This document shows, piece by piece, positions 15,998-25,680 of a stretch of 64,000 bases of DNA. The DNA is taken from NCBI GenBank assembly GCA_037968815.1, contig JBBKWF010000012.1, forward strand, positions 62,001 to 126,000. The letters are read 5' to 3'. Made by a program: the position numbers and the translations under genes. The DNA is from Pseudopedobacter sp037968815. Its GTDB lineage: Bacteria > Bacteroidota > Bacteroidia > Sphingobacteriales > Sphingobacteriaceae. Numbering within the stretch: the stretch's first letter is position 1; the number at the start of each line of letters is the position of its first letter. The notes under the pieces were generated by a model. That model saw only the letters and a list, made by a program, of their open reading frames with translations, searched no databases and had not been told where the DNA came from.

Positions 15998-17011
15998 TTA
16001 CGGTGCTTTAGGTTGTGTTTTTTGGAAACTATAAATTAAGTAAAACAGCGCAGGTAATATAAAAACACTCCCTATTAATAAAGCCCAAGCTAACGTTTCA
16101 ATTGTTTTTTCGGTTCCTTGCTCTTCTAATAAAGAAAGAGCATCTCCACTTTTTAACAAAATAATATTAGGGTAGTGATTCCATGTTGTAATAAAAAGAA
16201 TCATGGTGACTTGAAAGCCAGCCAAAAAACGCATTAAATTGGTGCGTTCCGTATTCCAGATTGACCATAAGATGACTACAGAAATTGTTGCTAATGTAAA
16301 AGCTAAAATACCCGGCCAGCTACCAAATACCCAAGTAGTTAATGGGATGTTTTGAATTTGAGATACTATAAAAACAATAGCACCGGCTACCACTGCGAAA
16401 ATATTAAAAGCTTTAGCTTTCTTTATAAATCTTGCTTTTTCTGTTGCTTCTGGCGTTTGACCAATAATAAAAACCGCAGCTAGAAAGCCACATATTGCAA
16501 CGGTAAATAAACCTACGGCAAATGAGAACCCGTTTACCCAGCTAAAAATATAAGCGTCTATAAAGTTTGTAGCATTTGGGTCTATTGCTCCCGTTACGGT
16601 GCTACCCGCAATAACTCCTAAAAAAAAAGGAGTGATAAAACTAGAGTACACAAAAATTCTATTGTAAACATGTTGCATTTCGTCTTTAACAGCATCATAA
16701 TGCCGAAAAGTGAAAGCGGTACCTCTAGCAATAATGCCCAATAGCATTAAAACCAAAGGAATATGCATATAGGTTGACATGGTGGTGTAGATTTTAGGAA
16801 AACCTACAAACAAAATAACAATGGTGATAATTAACCACATATGATTGGCTTCCCAAATAGGTCCTATTGCCCGGTACATGGTTTTCCGGGTTTTACTTTT
16901 ATTTCTATCGGATGTAAACAGTTCTAAAATACCCGCACCAAAATCTGCACCTCCTAAAATTAGGTAAAGCAAAATGGCTGTCCAAAGGAAAATGATGACT
17001 ACGTAAATCAT
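15998..17011 (-). CDS. cydB: Cytochrome bd ubiquinol oxidase subunit II
   Basis: CydB pairs with CydA in the high-affinity bd-type terminal oxidase of the inner membrane. The 337-aa protein has about eight transmembrane helices and the conserved N-terminal stretch LYLILGGADFGAGILEL, then GPIWEANHMWLI. It overlaps the end of cydA by 4 nt, as usual for this operon. There is no visible cydX or cydDC gene next to it. Confidence 0.95.
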   Translation of the reverse strand: MIYVVIIFLWTAILLYLILGGADFGAGILELFTSDRNKSKTRKTMYRAIGPIWEANHMWLIITIVILFVGFPKIYTTMSTYMHIPLVLMLLGIIARGTAFTFRHYDAVKDEMQHVYNRIFVYSSFITPFFLGVIAGSTVTGAIDPNATNFIDAYIFSWVNGFSFAVGLFTVAICGFLAAVFIIGQTPEATEKARFIKKAKAFNIFAVVAGAIVFIVSQIQNIPLTTWVFGSWPGILAFTLATISVVILWSIWNTERTNLMRFLAGFQVTMILFITTWNHYPNIILLKSGDALSLLEEQGTEKTIETLAWALLIGSVFILPALFYLIYSFQKTQPKAP

Positions 17012-18336
17012 GTTTTATCGTTAGTTTTAGGTGAATCATACAGTTGAGGGACCATTTTTATCTGTCGATACAACATGTAAACCACAATAATGGATAGGGA
17101 AATGTAAACTGCTGTAAACATATAGAAAGAATAAACTATGCCCGGCATCGGGGTAACAGCATCAACCGTACGCATTACGTCTTTGATGATCCAAGGCTGT
17201 CGGCCTACTTCGGTAACTGTCCAGCCAGCTTCAACCGCTATAAATCCTAATGGCGTCGAAATAACAAACAGTTTTAATAACCATTTGGTTTGGAGCCAAG
17301 CTTTCTTTCTCCATAAGGCTAAGAAATAAATAAAGCTAATAGCCATTAATAACATCCCGATACCTATCATGATCTGAAACGCATAATGAGTAATTGCAAT
17401 AGGCGGTTGGTTTTCTTTTGGGATTTGGTCTAAGCCGATGACTTCTGCATTGAAATCGCCATGTGCCATAAAGCTTAATACTCCAGGGATTCTCAGAGCA
17501 TAATCTACTTGTTGGGTTTCGGTGTTTGGGATGCCGCCGATAATTAACGGGGCATTTTTTTCGGTGTGGAAGTGAGCTTCCATGGCCGCTAGTTTTGCTG
17601 GCTGATTTTTAGCGACAAACTTTGCAGAAATATCACCACTAATGGGTTGTATAACCGCTGCAATGGTTCCAAAAATGGCTGCGATTTTAAATGCCTTGGT
17701 ATGAAAATCTATACTTTCTTTTTTTAGAATCATTAATGCGTGAACTCCTGCTACAGCAAAACCTGTAGCCACAAAAGCCGCAATACTCATGTGTAAAGCC
17801 TGAGAAAACCAAGCATCGTTAAACATAGCGGCAATAGGGTCAATGTTTAAATACTCGCCATCTATATAGTCAAAACCTGCAGGACTGTTCATCCAAGCAT
17901 TGGCAGCCACCACTAAAATACCTGAAGCCAATCCGCTAACGCCAACTACAACACCGGTAAACCAGTGAAACCACTTGTTAAACCTGTCCCAGCCGTATAA
18001 GTAAAAACCTAAAGCAATTGCCTCTATAAAAAAGGCGGTTCCTTCTAAAGAAAAAGGCATCCCGAAAATTGGTCCGGCATGCTCCATAAACTTAGGCCAA
18101 AGTAAGCCTAGTTCAAAAGATAAAACGGTACCAGACACAGCTCCAGTGGCAAAAAAGATAGCAACACCTTTGGTCCATGCTTGGGTAATGTTTCTGTAGG
18201 TGATATTATTGGTTTTTAAATAGAGGTAATGCGAAACTGCCATGAAAAATGGCATCACCATACCTATACAGGAAAATATAATGTGAAACCCCAAGGATAG
18301 CGCCATTTGGGAGCGGGCGGCTAAAAAATCATCCAT
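17008..18336 (-). CDS. cydA: Cytochrome bd ubiquinol oxidase subunit I
   Basis: CydA binds the hemes and the quinol site of cytochrome bd. It has 442 aa and about nine transmembrane helices. Heme and channel residues are seen in SLGFHIIFSCIGM, GTVLSFELGLLWP, EGTAFFIEAIALG and the GWTVTEVGRQPWI motif near residue 375-390. The periplasmic Q-loop is short, as in non-enterobacterial CydA. It is the first gene of the cydAB unit. A TATGTTTG box on the minus strand lies about 40 nt upstream of the start but lacks a clear -33 TTG. Confidence 0.96.
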   Translation of the reverse strand: MDDFLAARSQMALSLGFHIIFSCIGMVMPFFMAVSHYLYLKTNNITYRNITQAWTKGVAIFFATGAVSGTVLSFELGLLWPKFMEHAGPIFGMPFSLEGTAFFIEAIALGFYLYGWDRFNKWFHWFTGVVVGVSGLASGILVVAANAWMNSPAGFDYIDGEYLNIDPIAAMFNDAWFSQALHMSIAAFVATGFAVAGVHALMILKKESIDFHTKAFKIAAIFGTIAAVIQPISGDISAKFVAKNQPAKLAAMEAHFHTEKNAPLIIGGIPNTETQQVDYALRIPGVLSFMAHGDFNAEVIGLDQIPKENQPPIAITHYAFQIMIGIGMLLMAISFIYFLALWRKKAWLQTKWLLKLFVISTPLGFIAVEAGWTVTEVGRQPWIIKDVMRTVDAVTPMPGIVYSFYMFTAVYISLSIIVVYMLYRQIKMVPQLYDSPKTNDKT

Positions 18337-18471
18337 TTAGTTGAAATTATGTAGTGCAAACATAAATATAAACAAGTGTTTTAGTGATAAGCTATTGTGT
18401 TTTGATTAATTTGTAGCGATTCTAATTTAAATAATTGTTTGTTTAATTGAAAAATAGCCGAACTAAATTTA

Positions 18472-18849
18472 ATGAGTGCAAAAAAGAGTAATTTTTCTGT
18501 AAATCAAAGGTTTAAAAGTTTTAAATATGCTTTTGAAGGTTTTAAAGTGCTGTTAAAATCAGAACATAATGCCAGAGTGCATCTGTTTTTTACTGTCTTG
18601 GCGGTAATATTAGGTTTAATACTTAAAATTAGTAATGTTGAATGGGCTTTAATTGTTTTTGCAATTGGTTTTGTGTTTGTAGCCGAGGTATTCAATACCT
18701 GTATTGAAGAGGTTTGTGATTTTATTTGTGCAGAACAAGATTTTAAGATTAAAAAAATTAAAGATTTAGCTGCTTTAGCAGTTTTATTGAGTGCTATTAG
18801 TGCATTTGTAATTGGTCTTCTTGTATTTTTGCCTAAGATTATTTGTTAA
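18472..18849 (+). CDS. dgkA: Diacylglycerol/undecaprenol kinase family protein
   Basis: A small membrane kinase of 125 aa with three transmembrane helices. It has the family sequence RFKSFKYAFEGF near the N terminus, SEHNARVHLFF, the catalytic/metal site EVFNTCIEEVCDFI and KIKDLAALAVLLSA. In Gram-negative bacteria this family recycles diacylglycerol to phosphatidate; in others it phosphorylates undecaprenol. The sequence is closest to the latter, broad DgkA group of Bacteroidota. It is a single gene, divergent from cydA. Confidence 0.9.
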   Translation: MSAKKSNFSVNQRFKSFKYAFEGFKVLLKSEHNARVHLFFTVLAVILGLILKISNVEWALIVFAIGFVFVAEVFNTCIEEVCDFICAEQDFKIKKIKDLAALAVLLSAISAFVIGLLVFLPKIIC

Positions 18850-19047
18850 AAAAATGAAATTAGGTGTTAAATAGGCTACGACAACCTCTTTTTATCTAAA
18901 AAAACTAATTTATCTCTTGGTTTTTTATGGTGATTTATTTTTGTTTCTGATGTGTAGATTAAGTTTATCCTATTTATATGTTAAAAAATGAAGTTCTTGT
19001 TTGATTTTGCGAAAATCTTTTTAACCTTTAGCCATAATTAATTTTGC

Positions 19048-20280
19048 ATGGCATTAAATTACGTTTGGGTCGCTTTTTTCATTGTTTCTTTTGCAGTTGC
19101 TTTGGTAAGGTTGATTTTTTTTCAGGATTATCAGATTTTTCAGACCATTGTTAACAGCACCTTTGATATGTCGAAGACCGGTGCCGAGATTTCTCTGGGC
19201 TTAATTGGTTTAATGACCTTCTGGTTGGGGATTATGAAGATTGGTGAAAAAGGAGGGATGATCAAAATTTTCGCAAAGATTGTTGGTCCTTTTTTTAGCA
19301 AAATTTTCCCCGAAATACCTAAAAACCATCCGGCAATGGGTTCTATCTTAATGAATTTTTCTGCCAATATGTTGGGTTTAGATAATGCTGCAACGCCTTT
19401 GGGTTTAAAGGCAATGAAAGAACTGCAAGAAATTAACCCCGATAAAGAAACGGCATCTAATGCGCAGATTATGTTTTTGGTACTTAATGCCTCTAGTTTG
19501 GTGTTAATCCCGACGAGCATTATGGCTTTTCGTAAAGCAGCGGGTGCAGCAGATCCTTCGGATGTGTTTGTTCCTTGTTTATTGGCAACTTTTTTCTCCA
19601 CTTTAGTGGGCTTAATAGTCACCGCGACTTATCAAAAAATCAATCTTTTTCAAAAAACTATCCTTATCTATTTAGGAACAGCCGCCACAATTATTGGTGG
19701 AACCTTGTATTATTTTACTACGCTTTCGCAAGATCAAATCGGGATTGTTTCTAGCGTGGTGGGTAATGTTTTACTGTTCAGTATCATCTTATCATTTATA
19801 TGTTTGGCACTTTTTCGAAAGATTAACGTTTTCGAAACTTTTATTGAAGGTGCAAAAGAAGGTTTTGAGATCGCTGTAAAAATTATCCCTTATTTGGTAG
19901 CTATTTTAGTTGCTGTTGGAGTTTTTAGAGGGTCGGGAGCTTTAGACTTTTTAGTAAGTGGTATTGAACATTTAGTGGCTTTTGCCGGATTAGATACTGG
20001 ATTTGTACCTGCCTTACCTGTGGCTTTTATGAAGCCTTTAAGTGGGAGTGGAGCAAGAGGATTAATGGTGGAATTGATGAACACCAGCGGTGCTGATAGT
20101 TTTGCATCACGGGTGGCTTGTGTAATCCAAGGTTCTACCGAAACAACATTTTATGTTTTGGCAATTTATTTTGGTTCGGTTTCTATTAAAAACACGAGAC
20201 ATGCTCTACCTGCTGCACTTATGGCGGAGTTAGCAGGGATTTTAGCAGCAATATTTATCGCTTATATATTTTTTGGATAA
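19048..20280 (+). CDS. SpmA-SpmB-like membrane protein with two nucleoside-recognition (Gate) domains
   Basis: A 410-aa polytopic membrane protein that joins SpmA-like (about 1-200) and SpmB-like (about 220-410) halves, each with a Gate/nucleoside-recognition domain (ISLGLIGLMTFWLGIMKIGEKGG; VKIIPYLVAILVAVGVFRGSGALD). It also has NMLGLDNAATPLGLKAM and GSTETTFYVLAIYFGSV motifs. In Bacillus the separate SpmA and SpmB help dehydrate the spore core; in Bacteroidota, which do not sporulate, the fused form is common and its function is unknown. A TAATTTTG box ends 1 nt before the ATG. Confidence 0.88.
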   Translation: MALNYVWVAFFIVSFAVALVRLIFFQDYQIFQTIVNSTFDMSKTGAEISLGLIGLMTFWLGIMKIGEKGGMIKIFAKIVGPFFSKIFPEIPKNHPAMGSILMNFSANMLGLDNAATPLGLKAMKELQEINPDKETASNAQIMFLVLNASSLVLIPTSIMAFRKAAGAADPSDVFVPCLLATFFSTLVGLIVTATYQKINLFQKTILIYLGTAATIIGGTLYYFTTLSQDQIGIVSSVVGNVLLFSIILSFICLALFRKINVFETFIEGAKEGFEIAVKIIPYLVAILVAVGVFRGSGALDFLVSGIEHLVAFAGLDTGFVPALPVAFMKPLSGSGARGLMVELMNTSGADSFASRVACVIQGSTETTFYVLAIYFGSVSIKNTRHALPAALMAELAGILAAIFIAYIFFG

Positions 20281-20355
20281 TGAAACCATCATGGTTTGGC
20301 CACAGTATAGTGGGGGCATGACTGCTTCATTACCGTTAAAAAACAATAAATACAA

Positions 20356-20727
20356 ATGAAAAAGAGAATTGCATTAATAGCCCATGATGGCAAGAAAGCG
20401 GAGATGGTTGGTTTTGTAAAAGATCATTGGGATATTTTATCTCGCATGGATTTAACAGCGACTGGCACAACCGGTGGTTATGTAGAGCAAACCGGTTTAG
20501 AAGTTAATAAGAAATTAAGTGGCCCAAAAGGTGGCGATGCTCAGATTGCCGCTATGGCTGCAGAGGATTTGTTAGATGGGATTTTGTTTTTTAGAGACCC
20601 ACTTGGGAAGCACCCTCATGAACCAGATGTTCAAATGTTAATGCGTATTTGCGATGTGCATAATGTGCCAATTGCCACTAATCCAGCAACAGCGAGGTTG
20701 ATTTTGGAAGCTTTGGCTGATGATTAA
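20356..20727 (+). CDS. mgsA: Methylglyoxal synthase
   Basis: MgsA converts dihydroxyacetone phosphate to methylglyoxal and phosphate, a bypass used when sugar phosphates pile up. The 123-aa protein has the AHDGKK start motif, the phosphate-binding GTTGGYV, catalytic Asp in GPKGGDAQIAA, and FFRDPLGKHPHEPDV. The length is shorter than the enterobacterial protein at the C terminus but keeps all motifs. It is followed by a repeat block and then the mannan locus. Confidence 0.95.
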   Translation: MKKRIALIAHDGKKAEMVGFVKDHWDILSRMDLTATGTTGGYVEQTGLEVNKKLSGPKGGDAQIAAMAAEDLLDGILFFRDPLGKHPHEPDVQMLMRICDVHNVPIATNPATARLILEALADD

Positions 20728-20749
20728 AATCTTTCCGCTTCATTGTAAG

Positions 20750-21330
20750 TAGTCATTGCGAGTCCCTTTTCGGGACGAAGCAATCTCTAACGAACGAAGG
20801 TCGAACCTCTTTTTTAAAGCACAGACCTAATTTGTTCAAGCAGGGTTTTTCTTTTCGAGAACCCTGCGTTTTTTAAGATTTCTCTTTTCAATAAAAGTCT
20901 TTTAAAGTAGAAATTATCTCTATAAAAGTGATTTTCCCGGCTCATTGCCGCCGGAGGGCTATTACTTTTGCTTCAGCTCAAAAGTAACAAAACGCCGCCG
21001 CTGCGCCGGTTGCTACAATGTTTGTGCTTTTTGTTCTTCATCAGTACCGTAACCGCCAAGGCGGAATTTATCGGTTACGGAAGGGTTGTGGTTTTAGCTT
21101 TGCTTGGTGGGCGCTCTTTCTTTTCCCCGTCATTGCGAGGCGGTCATTGGGAGTCCCTTTTCGGGACGAAGCAATCTACAAGCCGGGGCAATCCCCAACC
21201 CACAAAGGTTGCACCCCTTTCTTAAAGCACAGACCGTAAACCCAGACCATGCAGAGAAAACCAAAGAGGTTGCCACAGCGCACCACTTTCCTCCAACCTT
21301 TCGCTTCGCAATGCAAAGGAAACCTGAGCT
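20750..21330. repeat. Composite interspersed repeat, left copy flanking the mannan locus
   Basis: This gap (20728-21368) holds no gene. It is a string of palindromic modules: a TCATTGCGAG...GAAGCAATC unit, a CAAGCAGGG...CCCTGCG hairpin near 20836-20870, a CCCGGCTCATTGCCGCCGG hairpin near 20937, an ACCGCCAAGGCGG hairpin near 21049, and a second TCATTGCGAG unit. The same modules in the same order and orientation occur at 33812-34400, with long stretches of near identity. Short frames across it are carried by the repeat and are not treated as genes. Confidence 0.85.
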
Positions 21331-21368
21331 TAGGGGGTTTTAAGCTATTAAGGTTTATTCTTTCTGTG

Positions 21369-22238
21369 TTAAACAAAAATTCTTTTCCCTGATAAGTTCT
21401 CTCTGAATTCTTTTGGTGTACAGCCCTTTTTCTTTTTAAAAATCCGATTAAAGTTGGAGATATTATTAAATCCACAGTTGTAAGCAATCTCAGCAACTGC
21501 ATCAGTAGAGTCAATTAATTTTCTTGAGGCATGACCTAATCTTATCTCAATTAAGCTATCCATAAAGCTAATTCCAGTTCGGCTTTTAAAAAACCTGCTG
21601 AAAGAAACCTCTGTCATATTGGCGATTTTAGCAGCTTCGTTTAAAGTTACTTGTTTATCGAAATTGAAATTAATGTACTCCATCACTTTTTCAACCCTTC
21701 TGCTGTTATATGATAGTTCAACATTGCTAAACGATGCATCGGATAAAATTTTCATGTTTCTAGAAGTAGAGAGGTCATGTAGAATAGACATTAACTCGAG
21801 AACAGAATCAAAGCCCTGTTTTTTGTTTAGTTTAATTAACCTTGGGCCAATAAGTGAAGCAGTTTCATTTGAAAATAAGATGCCACATTTTGACTTTTCA
21901 AACATCTCTCTTATTACACGTAATTGATTGCGACGTAAAAATTTATTGTCAAATAGGCTTTTATGAAACTGAATGGTCACCTCATGTATTTCTTTATTTC
22001 CCAAATTATGATTTTCCCAAACGTGAGGTAAATTAGAACCAATCAACACTAACTCTAAGTCTCCAATCTTCTCAATATGATCACCTACTAAACGTCTGGC
22101 ACCACTTGCGTTTGAGATAAAATTGAGCTCCATCTCATCATGATAATGCAAGGGGAAATCGAATTCATACTTTTTTCGTTCGAAAATCGTGAAACAATCA
22201 CTATCGGTAAGGGGGGTTATTTCTTTTATAGGTTTCAT
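21369..22238 (-). CDS. AraC-family transcriptional regulator of the mannan locus
   Basis: A 289-aa regulator. The N-terminal half (about 1-140) is a cupin-type ligand domain (FDFPLHYHDEMELNFI, LVLIGSNLPHVWEN), and the C-terminal 100 residues contain two helix-turn-helix motifs (TLNEAAKIANMTEVSFSRFF and VAEIAYNCGFNNISNFNRIFKKKKGCTPKEFR). It is transcribed away from susC, which lies 250 nt off on the other strand, so it is the likely regulator of the polysaccharide locus, responding to a sugar, probably a manno-oligosaccharide. The ligand is inferred only from the neighbours. Confidence 0.9.
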   Translation of the reverse strand: MKPIKEITPLTDSDCFTIFERKKYEFDFPLHYHDEMELNFISNASGARRLVGDHIEKIGDLELVLIGSNLPHVWENHNLGNKEIHEVTIQFHKSLFDNKFLRRNQLRVIREMFEKSKCGILFSNETASLIGPRLIKLNKKQGFDSVLELMSILHDLSTSRNMKILSDASFSNVELSYNSRRVEKVMEYINFNFDKQVTLNEAAKIANMTEVSFSRFFKSRTGISFMDSLIEIRLGHASRKLIDSTDAVAEIAYNCGFNNISNFNRIFKKKKGCTPKEFRENLSGKRIFV

Positions 22239-22418
22239 TTATTCAAAAATATAAAATTATATCAACATTAATGATAATATAATACCATCTTTTGATGGCT
22301 ATCAAATCGTGTTTAATAATGTTTAAATAGCGATATATTGTTCTTTTATTAACTAATTCACCATTAGTAATTAATTTAATAGATTTTAAAGAAACTGTAA
22401 AGCTATAAATACATTGTA

Positions 22419-22448
22419 ATATGATAAAATAGTATTATTTTATCATAT
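22419..22448. promoter_or_regulatory. Perfect palindrome upstream of susC, candidate operator
   Basis: The arms ATATGATAAAATA (22419-22431) and its complement TATTTTATCATAT (22436-22448) are perfect over 13 bp, with a 4-nt spacer (GTAT). The site ends 12 nt before a TAAATTTG -7 box, so it covers the expected -33 region of susC. It could be the binding site of the divergent AraC-type protein, although AraC sites are more often direct repeats. Confidence 0.55.
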
Positions 22449-22459
22449 GAAATGCATGT

Positions 22460-22467
22460 TAAATTTG
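22460..22467 (+). promoter_or_regulatory. -7 box of the susC promoter
   Basis: TAAATTTG matches the Bacteroidota -7 consensus and lies 20 nt before the susC ATG. The -33 position lacks TTG, as expected for a promoter that needs an activator. Confidence 0.55.
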
Positions 22468-22487
22468 AGTAACCAAAATAAACCCTT

Positions 22488-25400
22488 ATGCTTAATAAAC
22501 TATCCACTAATTTATTGGCAATTCTTTTATGCCTTACTTCGTTAACCTATGCGCAAGCTCCAAACAAAAGAGTAATTGGAAAAATAATGGATGACACTGG
22601 TCAGCCTTTAGCTGGAGTTCATGTATCCATTAAAAATACAAAAGTAGGTACAATTTCGGATGCCAATGGTAATTTTATCCTTAGCTCAGCTTCAAGCAAT
22701 CAAACCTTAGTTTTCTCCTACTTAGGGATGGAGCAACAAGAGTTTTTAATTGGGAGCAAAACTAATTTCATTGTAACCCTAAAACCAGATAACACTTTTT
22801 TATCTGATGTTGTTGTAGTAGGGTATGGTACCGTTAAAAAATCAGATTTAACAGGTTCTGTAACGCGAATAAGTAGCGAAGACTTATTAAAAGATGCCCC
22901 TACCAATGTACTACAAGCCTTACAAGGTAAAATTGCAGGGGTAAATGTTACTCAAAATGATGGAGCGCCAGGTGCCGGAATCAGTATTAGGTTACGTGGT
23001 TCAAACTCATTTTTAGGTGGCACAGAACCACTTTATGTAATAGATGGAGTGCCTTTCAATAACACCAGCACCGCGGCAACACCAGCTTCAATTGGTGAAG
23101 AGGAAAAGCAAACTATTAATGTGATGTCGTTTTTAAACCCAAACGATATTGAATCTATTGACATTTTGAAAGATGCATCAGCAACAGCTATTTATGGCTC
23201 TAGAGGGGCGAATGGCGTGGTCTTAATTACAACTAGAAGCGGGAAAAGCGGAAAAGACAAAGTGGATTTTAGTTTAAATATTGGGCTTTCTAACGTATCT
23301 AAAAAAATTGATGTTTTGAATGCGTCTGAATATGCTACTTATCAAAACTTAGCTTATGCCAACTCTAATAAATACACCGGTACAAATTATAATTTGCCTT
23401 ATCCGGGCACAGACTTGCCTGACCCAGCAAACCCTGGGGGTACTTATTATGCAAGAGGTCCGCAAGATTTTTTGAATGATGATGATAATTGGCAAGACCA
23501 AATTTTTAGAACAGGGCTGTACCATAATTATAATATGAACTTATCTGGCGGAACTGACCAAGGAAACCATAGTTTAACTTTTAATTACTTAGACCAAGAA
23601 GGAACTATTTCTAATTCGGATTATAAAAGACTTGGCTTGCGAATTAACTTAAATAGAAATATAAGCAAAACTTTTACTGCTGGAACAAGTACTTCGTTTT
23701 CAAACTCAACCAATAATGGTGTAAAAACGGGTTCAAGTAAGTCGGATGCGGCTAGTGCAGGTATCATTAGATCTGCATTAACCTACCCATCTACCATTAG
23801 AGAGCCAATCGCTTACGACGGAGTAGGAGAAGCATTTATTACCAATCCTTATTTATACGTTAATGATGTTTTAAATAACGTGAAGAGCTTAAATATTTTC
23901 TCGTCTAGTTACGTTGAAGCTAAGTTTTTAAAGGATTTTAAATTTAGACAAAATATAGGCTTTAATACCTCAAACACTACTAGAGACCAATATTATCCTC
24001 GTACCGTTTATGAAGGATTTGCGAACAAGGGAGTGGGCTTAAAGTCAGATAATGTATGGGGTAGCGCTGTTGCGGAAAGTATCTTGACTTTTGATAAAAA
24101 AATAAGGAAGCACAGTATTAACGTTGTTGGTGCTGGAACTTATGAAAAAACTAACGGACAATACAAAAAAATTGAAGCTAAAACTTTTCCTAATGATGCT
24201 TTACAGAACGAGAACTTAGAAGCGGGTGAAATTACATCGCCAATTAGCTCAAACAGGTATCAATCCACCTTAATCTCCTTTTTAAGTAGAGCGAATTATA
24301 ACTATGATGACCGTTATTTATTCACCGTTTCTTACAGACAAGATGGTTCTAGTAAGTTTGGTGCTGATAATAAATGGGCAGGTTTCCCTTCTACAGCTTT
24401 AGCTTGGAGAGTTTCTAATGAGGATTTTATGAAAAACATCCGTAGCATTAGCGATTTAAAATTACGCTTTAGTTATGGAGAAACGGGTAATCAAGGTATT
24501 GGCTCTTATTCTTCATTAGCCAAGCTTAGTGTTTACAGCTATCCTTTTGGTGGAGCTCTACAAACAGGTTTAGCCAACGATTTATATGCTGGTCCAGCAA
24601 ATGAAAAGTTGAAATGGGAAACTACTAGCGCATATAATTTAGGTTTAGATTTTGCGATGTTTAATAATCGTTTAAACTTAACCGTTGACCTTTATAAAAA
24701 ACTGACCGACGATTTACTTCAAAACTTGATTATCCCTACTTCATCAGGGTTTTTAACAAAACTGGTTAACTCTGGATCTATCGAAAATAAAGGGATAGAG
24801 TTCACACTTTCTGGTGTTGTTATGAAAAACAAAAACTTCGAGTGGAACGCTAATGCAAACCTTTCATTTAATAGAAACAAAATTTTAAAATTAAGTGATG
24901 ATGTAACCGAGCAATATGGTAGAAACATCTCTACTAACGATGCACCTTTTATTCAAACCATCGGTAAACCTATTGGAGCACTTTATGGCTATGTAGAGGA
25001 TGGTTATTATGATAATGAAGCTGAGGTGAGAAATGACCCTGCTTATACCAATTCATCGGCTGATATTATTGCTAGAACCATTGGTGAAGTTAAATACAAA
25101 AACTTTGATAACGACCCAACAAACATATCACAGTCAGATAGAACTTTTATAGGAGATGTAAACCCTGATTATACTTTTGGGTTTACCAATAACTTAAAAT
25201 ATAAAAGCTTTGATTTAAGCATTTTTATAAATGGTGTGCAAGGTAACGATGTGATAAATATGAACAGTAAGTTTAACGCTAACTTAGGGAGTAATAAAAA
25301 CATCACACAAGAAATGGCAGATGGAGCTTGGGCAGAAGGAAATGATAATACTTTCGCTACTGGTCCAAAAATTATGCGCCAGTTTTTTAGAAATATGTAC

Positions 25401-25661
25401 TTCACTAGAAGATTTGTTGAAGACGGAAGTTTTGTGAGAATCAAGAACATCACTTTTGGTTATATCGTTCCTTTAAAATCAAATACCATCTCTAATTTTA
25501 AAGTGTCTTTAGGTGTAAACAACCTTTATACATTCACCAATTATACTGGCTATGATCCAGAGGTAAATAGTTATGGAGATAATCCATCTTTATTTGGCGT
25601 TGATTTAGGAGGTTATCCAAACGCAAGAACTTATAACCTTTCATTACGTTGCAATTTTTAA
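22488..25661 (+). CDS. SusC/RagA-family TonB-dependent outer-membrane transporter
   Basis: A 1057-aa outer-membrane barrel that imports oligosaccharides with its SusD lid. It has a signal peptide (MLNKLSTNLLAILLCLTSLTYAQ), a carboxypeptidase-regulatory-like domain (about 28-95, GKIMDDTGQPLAGVHVSIKNTKVG), the TonB-box-like and plug start VVVVGYGTVKKSDLTGSV, the SusC signature (LKDASATAIYGSRGANGVVLITT) and a long barrel ending with NARTYNLSLRCNF. It is the first gene of the mannan locus and is followed after 19 nt by susD. The substrate, beta-manno-oligosaccharides, is inferred from the GH26, GH130 and epimerase genes downstream. Confidence 0.95.
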   Translation: MLNKLSTNLLAILLCLTSLTYAQAPNKRVIGKIMDDTGQPLAGVHVSIKNTKVGTISDANGNFILSSASSNQTLVFSYLGMEQQEFLIGSKTNFIVTLKPDNTFLSDVVVVGYGTVKKSDLTGSVTRISSEDLLKDAPTNVLQALQGKIAGVNVTQNDGAPGAGISIRLRGSNSFLGGTEPLYVIDGVPFNNTSTAATPASIGEEEKQTINVMSFLNPNDIESIDILKDASATAIYGSRGANGVVLITTRSGKSGKDKVDFSLNIGLSNVSKKIDVLNASEYATYQNLAYANSNKYTGTNYNLPYPGTDLPDPANPGGTYYARGPQDFLNDDDNWQDQIFRTGLYHNYNMNLSGGTDQGNHSLTFNYLDQEGTISNSDYKRLGLRINLNRNISKTFTAGTSTSFSNSTNNGVKTGSSKSDAASAGIIRSALTYPSTIREPIAYDGVGEAFITNPYLYVNDVLNNVKSLNIFSSSYVEAKFLKDFKFRQNIGFNTSNTTRDQYYPRTVYEGFANKGVGLKSDNVWGSAVAESILTFDKKIRKHSINVVGAGTYEKTNGQYKKIEAKTFPNDALQNENLEAGEITSPISSNRYQSTLISFLSRANYNYDDRYLFTVSYRQDGSSKFGADNKWAGFPSTALAWRVSNEDFMKNIRSISDLKLRFSYGETGNQGIGSYSSLAKLSVYSYPFGGALQTGLANDLYAGPANEKLKWETTSAYNLGLDFAMFNNRLNLTVDLYKKLTDDLLQNLIIPTSSGFLTKLVNSGSIENKGIEFTLSGVVMKNKNFEWNANANLSFNRNKILKLSDDVTEQYGRNISTNDAPFIQTIGKPIGALYGYVEDGYYDNEAEVRNDPAYTNSSADIIARTIGEVKYKNFDNDPTNISQSDRTFIGDVNPDYTFGFTNNLKYKSFDLSIFINGVQGNDVINMNSKFNANLGSNKNITQEMADGAWAEGNDNTFATGPKIMRQFFRNMYFTRRFVEDGSFVRIKNITFGYIVPLKSNTISNFKVSLGVNNLYTFTNYTGYDPEVNSYGDNPSLFGVDLGGYPNARTYNLSLRCNF

Positions 25662-25680
25662 TCTCTAAACAAAGAATTTT

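Noticed and set aside
20968..21225. Frames starting MLQLKSNK in the repeat blocks here and at 34052-34306
   Set aside because: They are similar to each other only because the underlying repeat is the same; they cross several hairpins and end at different places.
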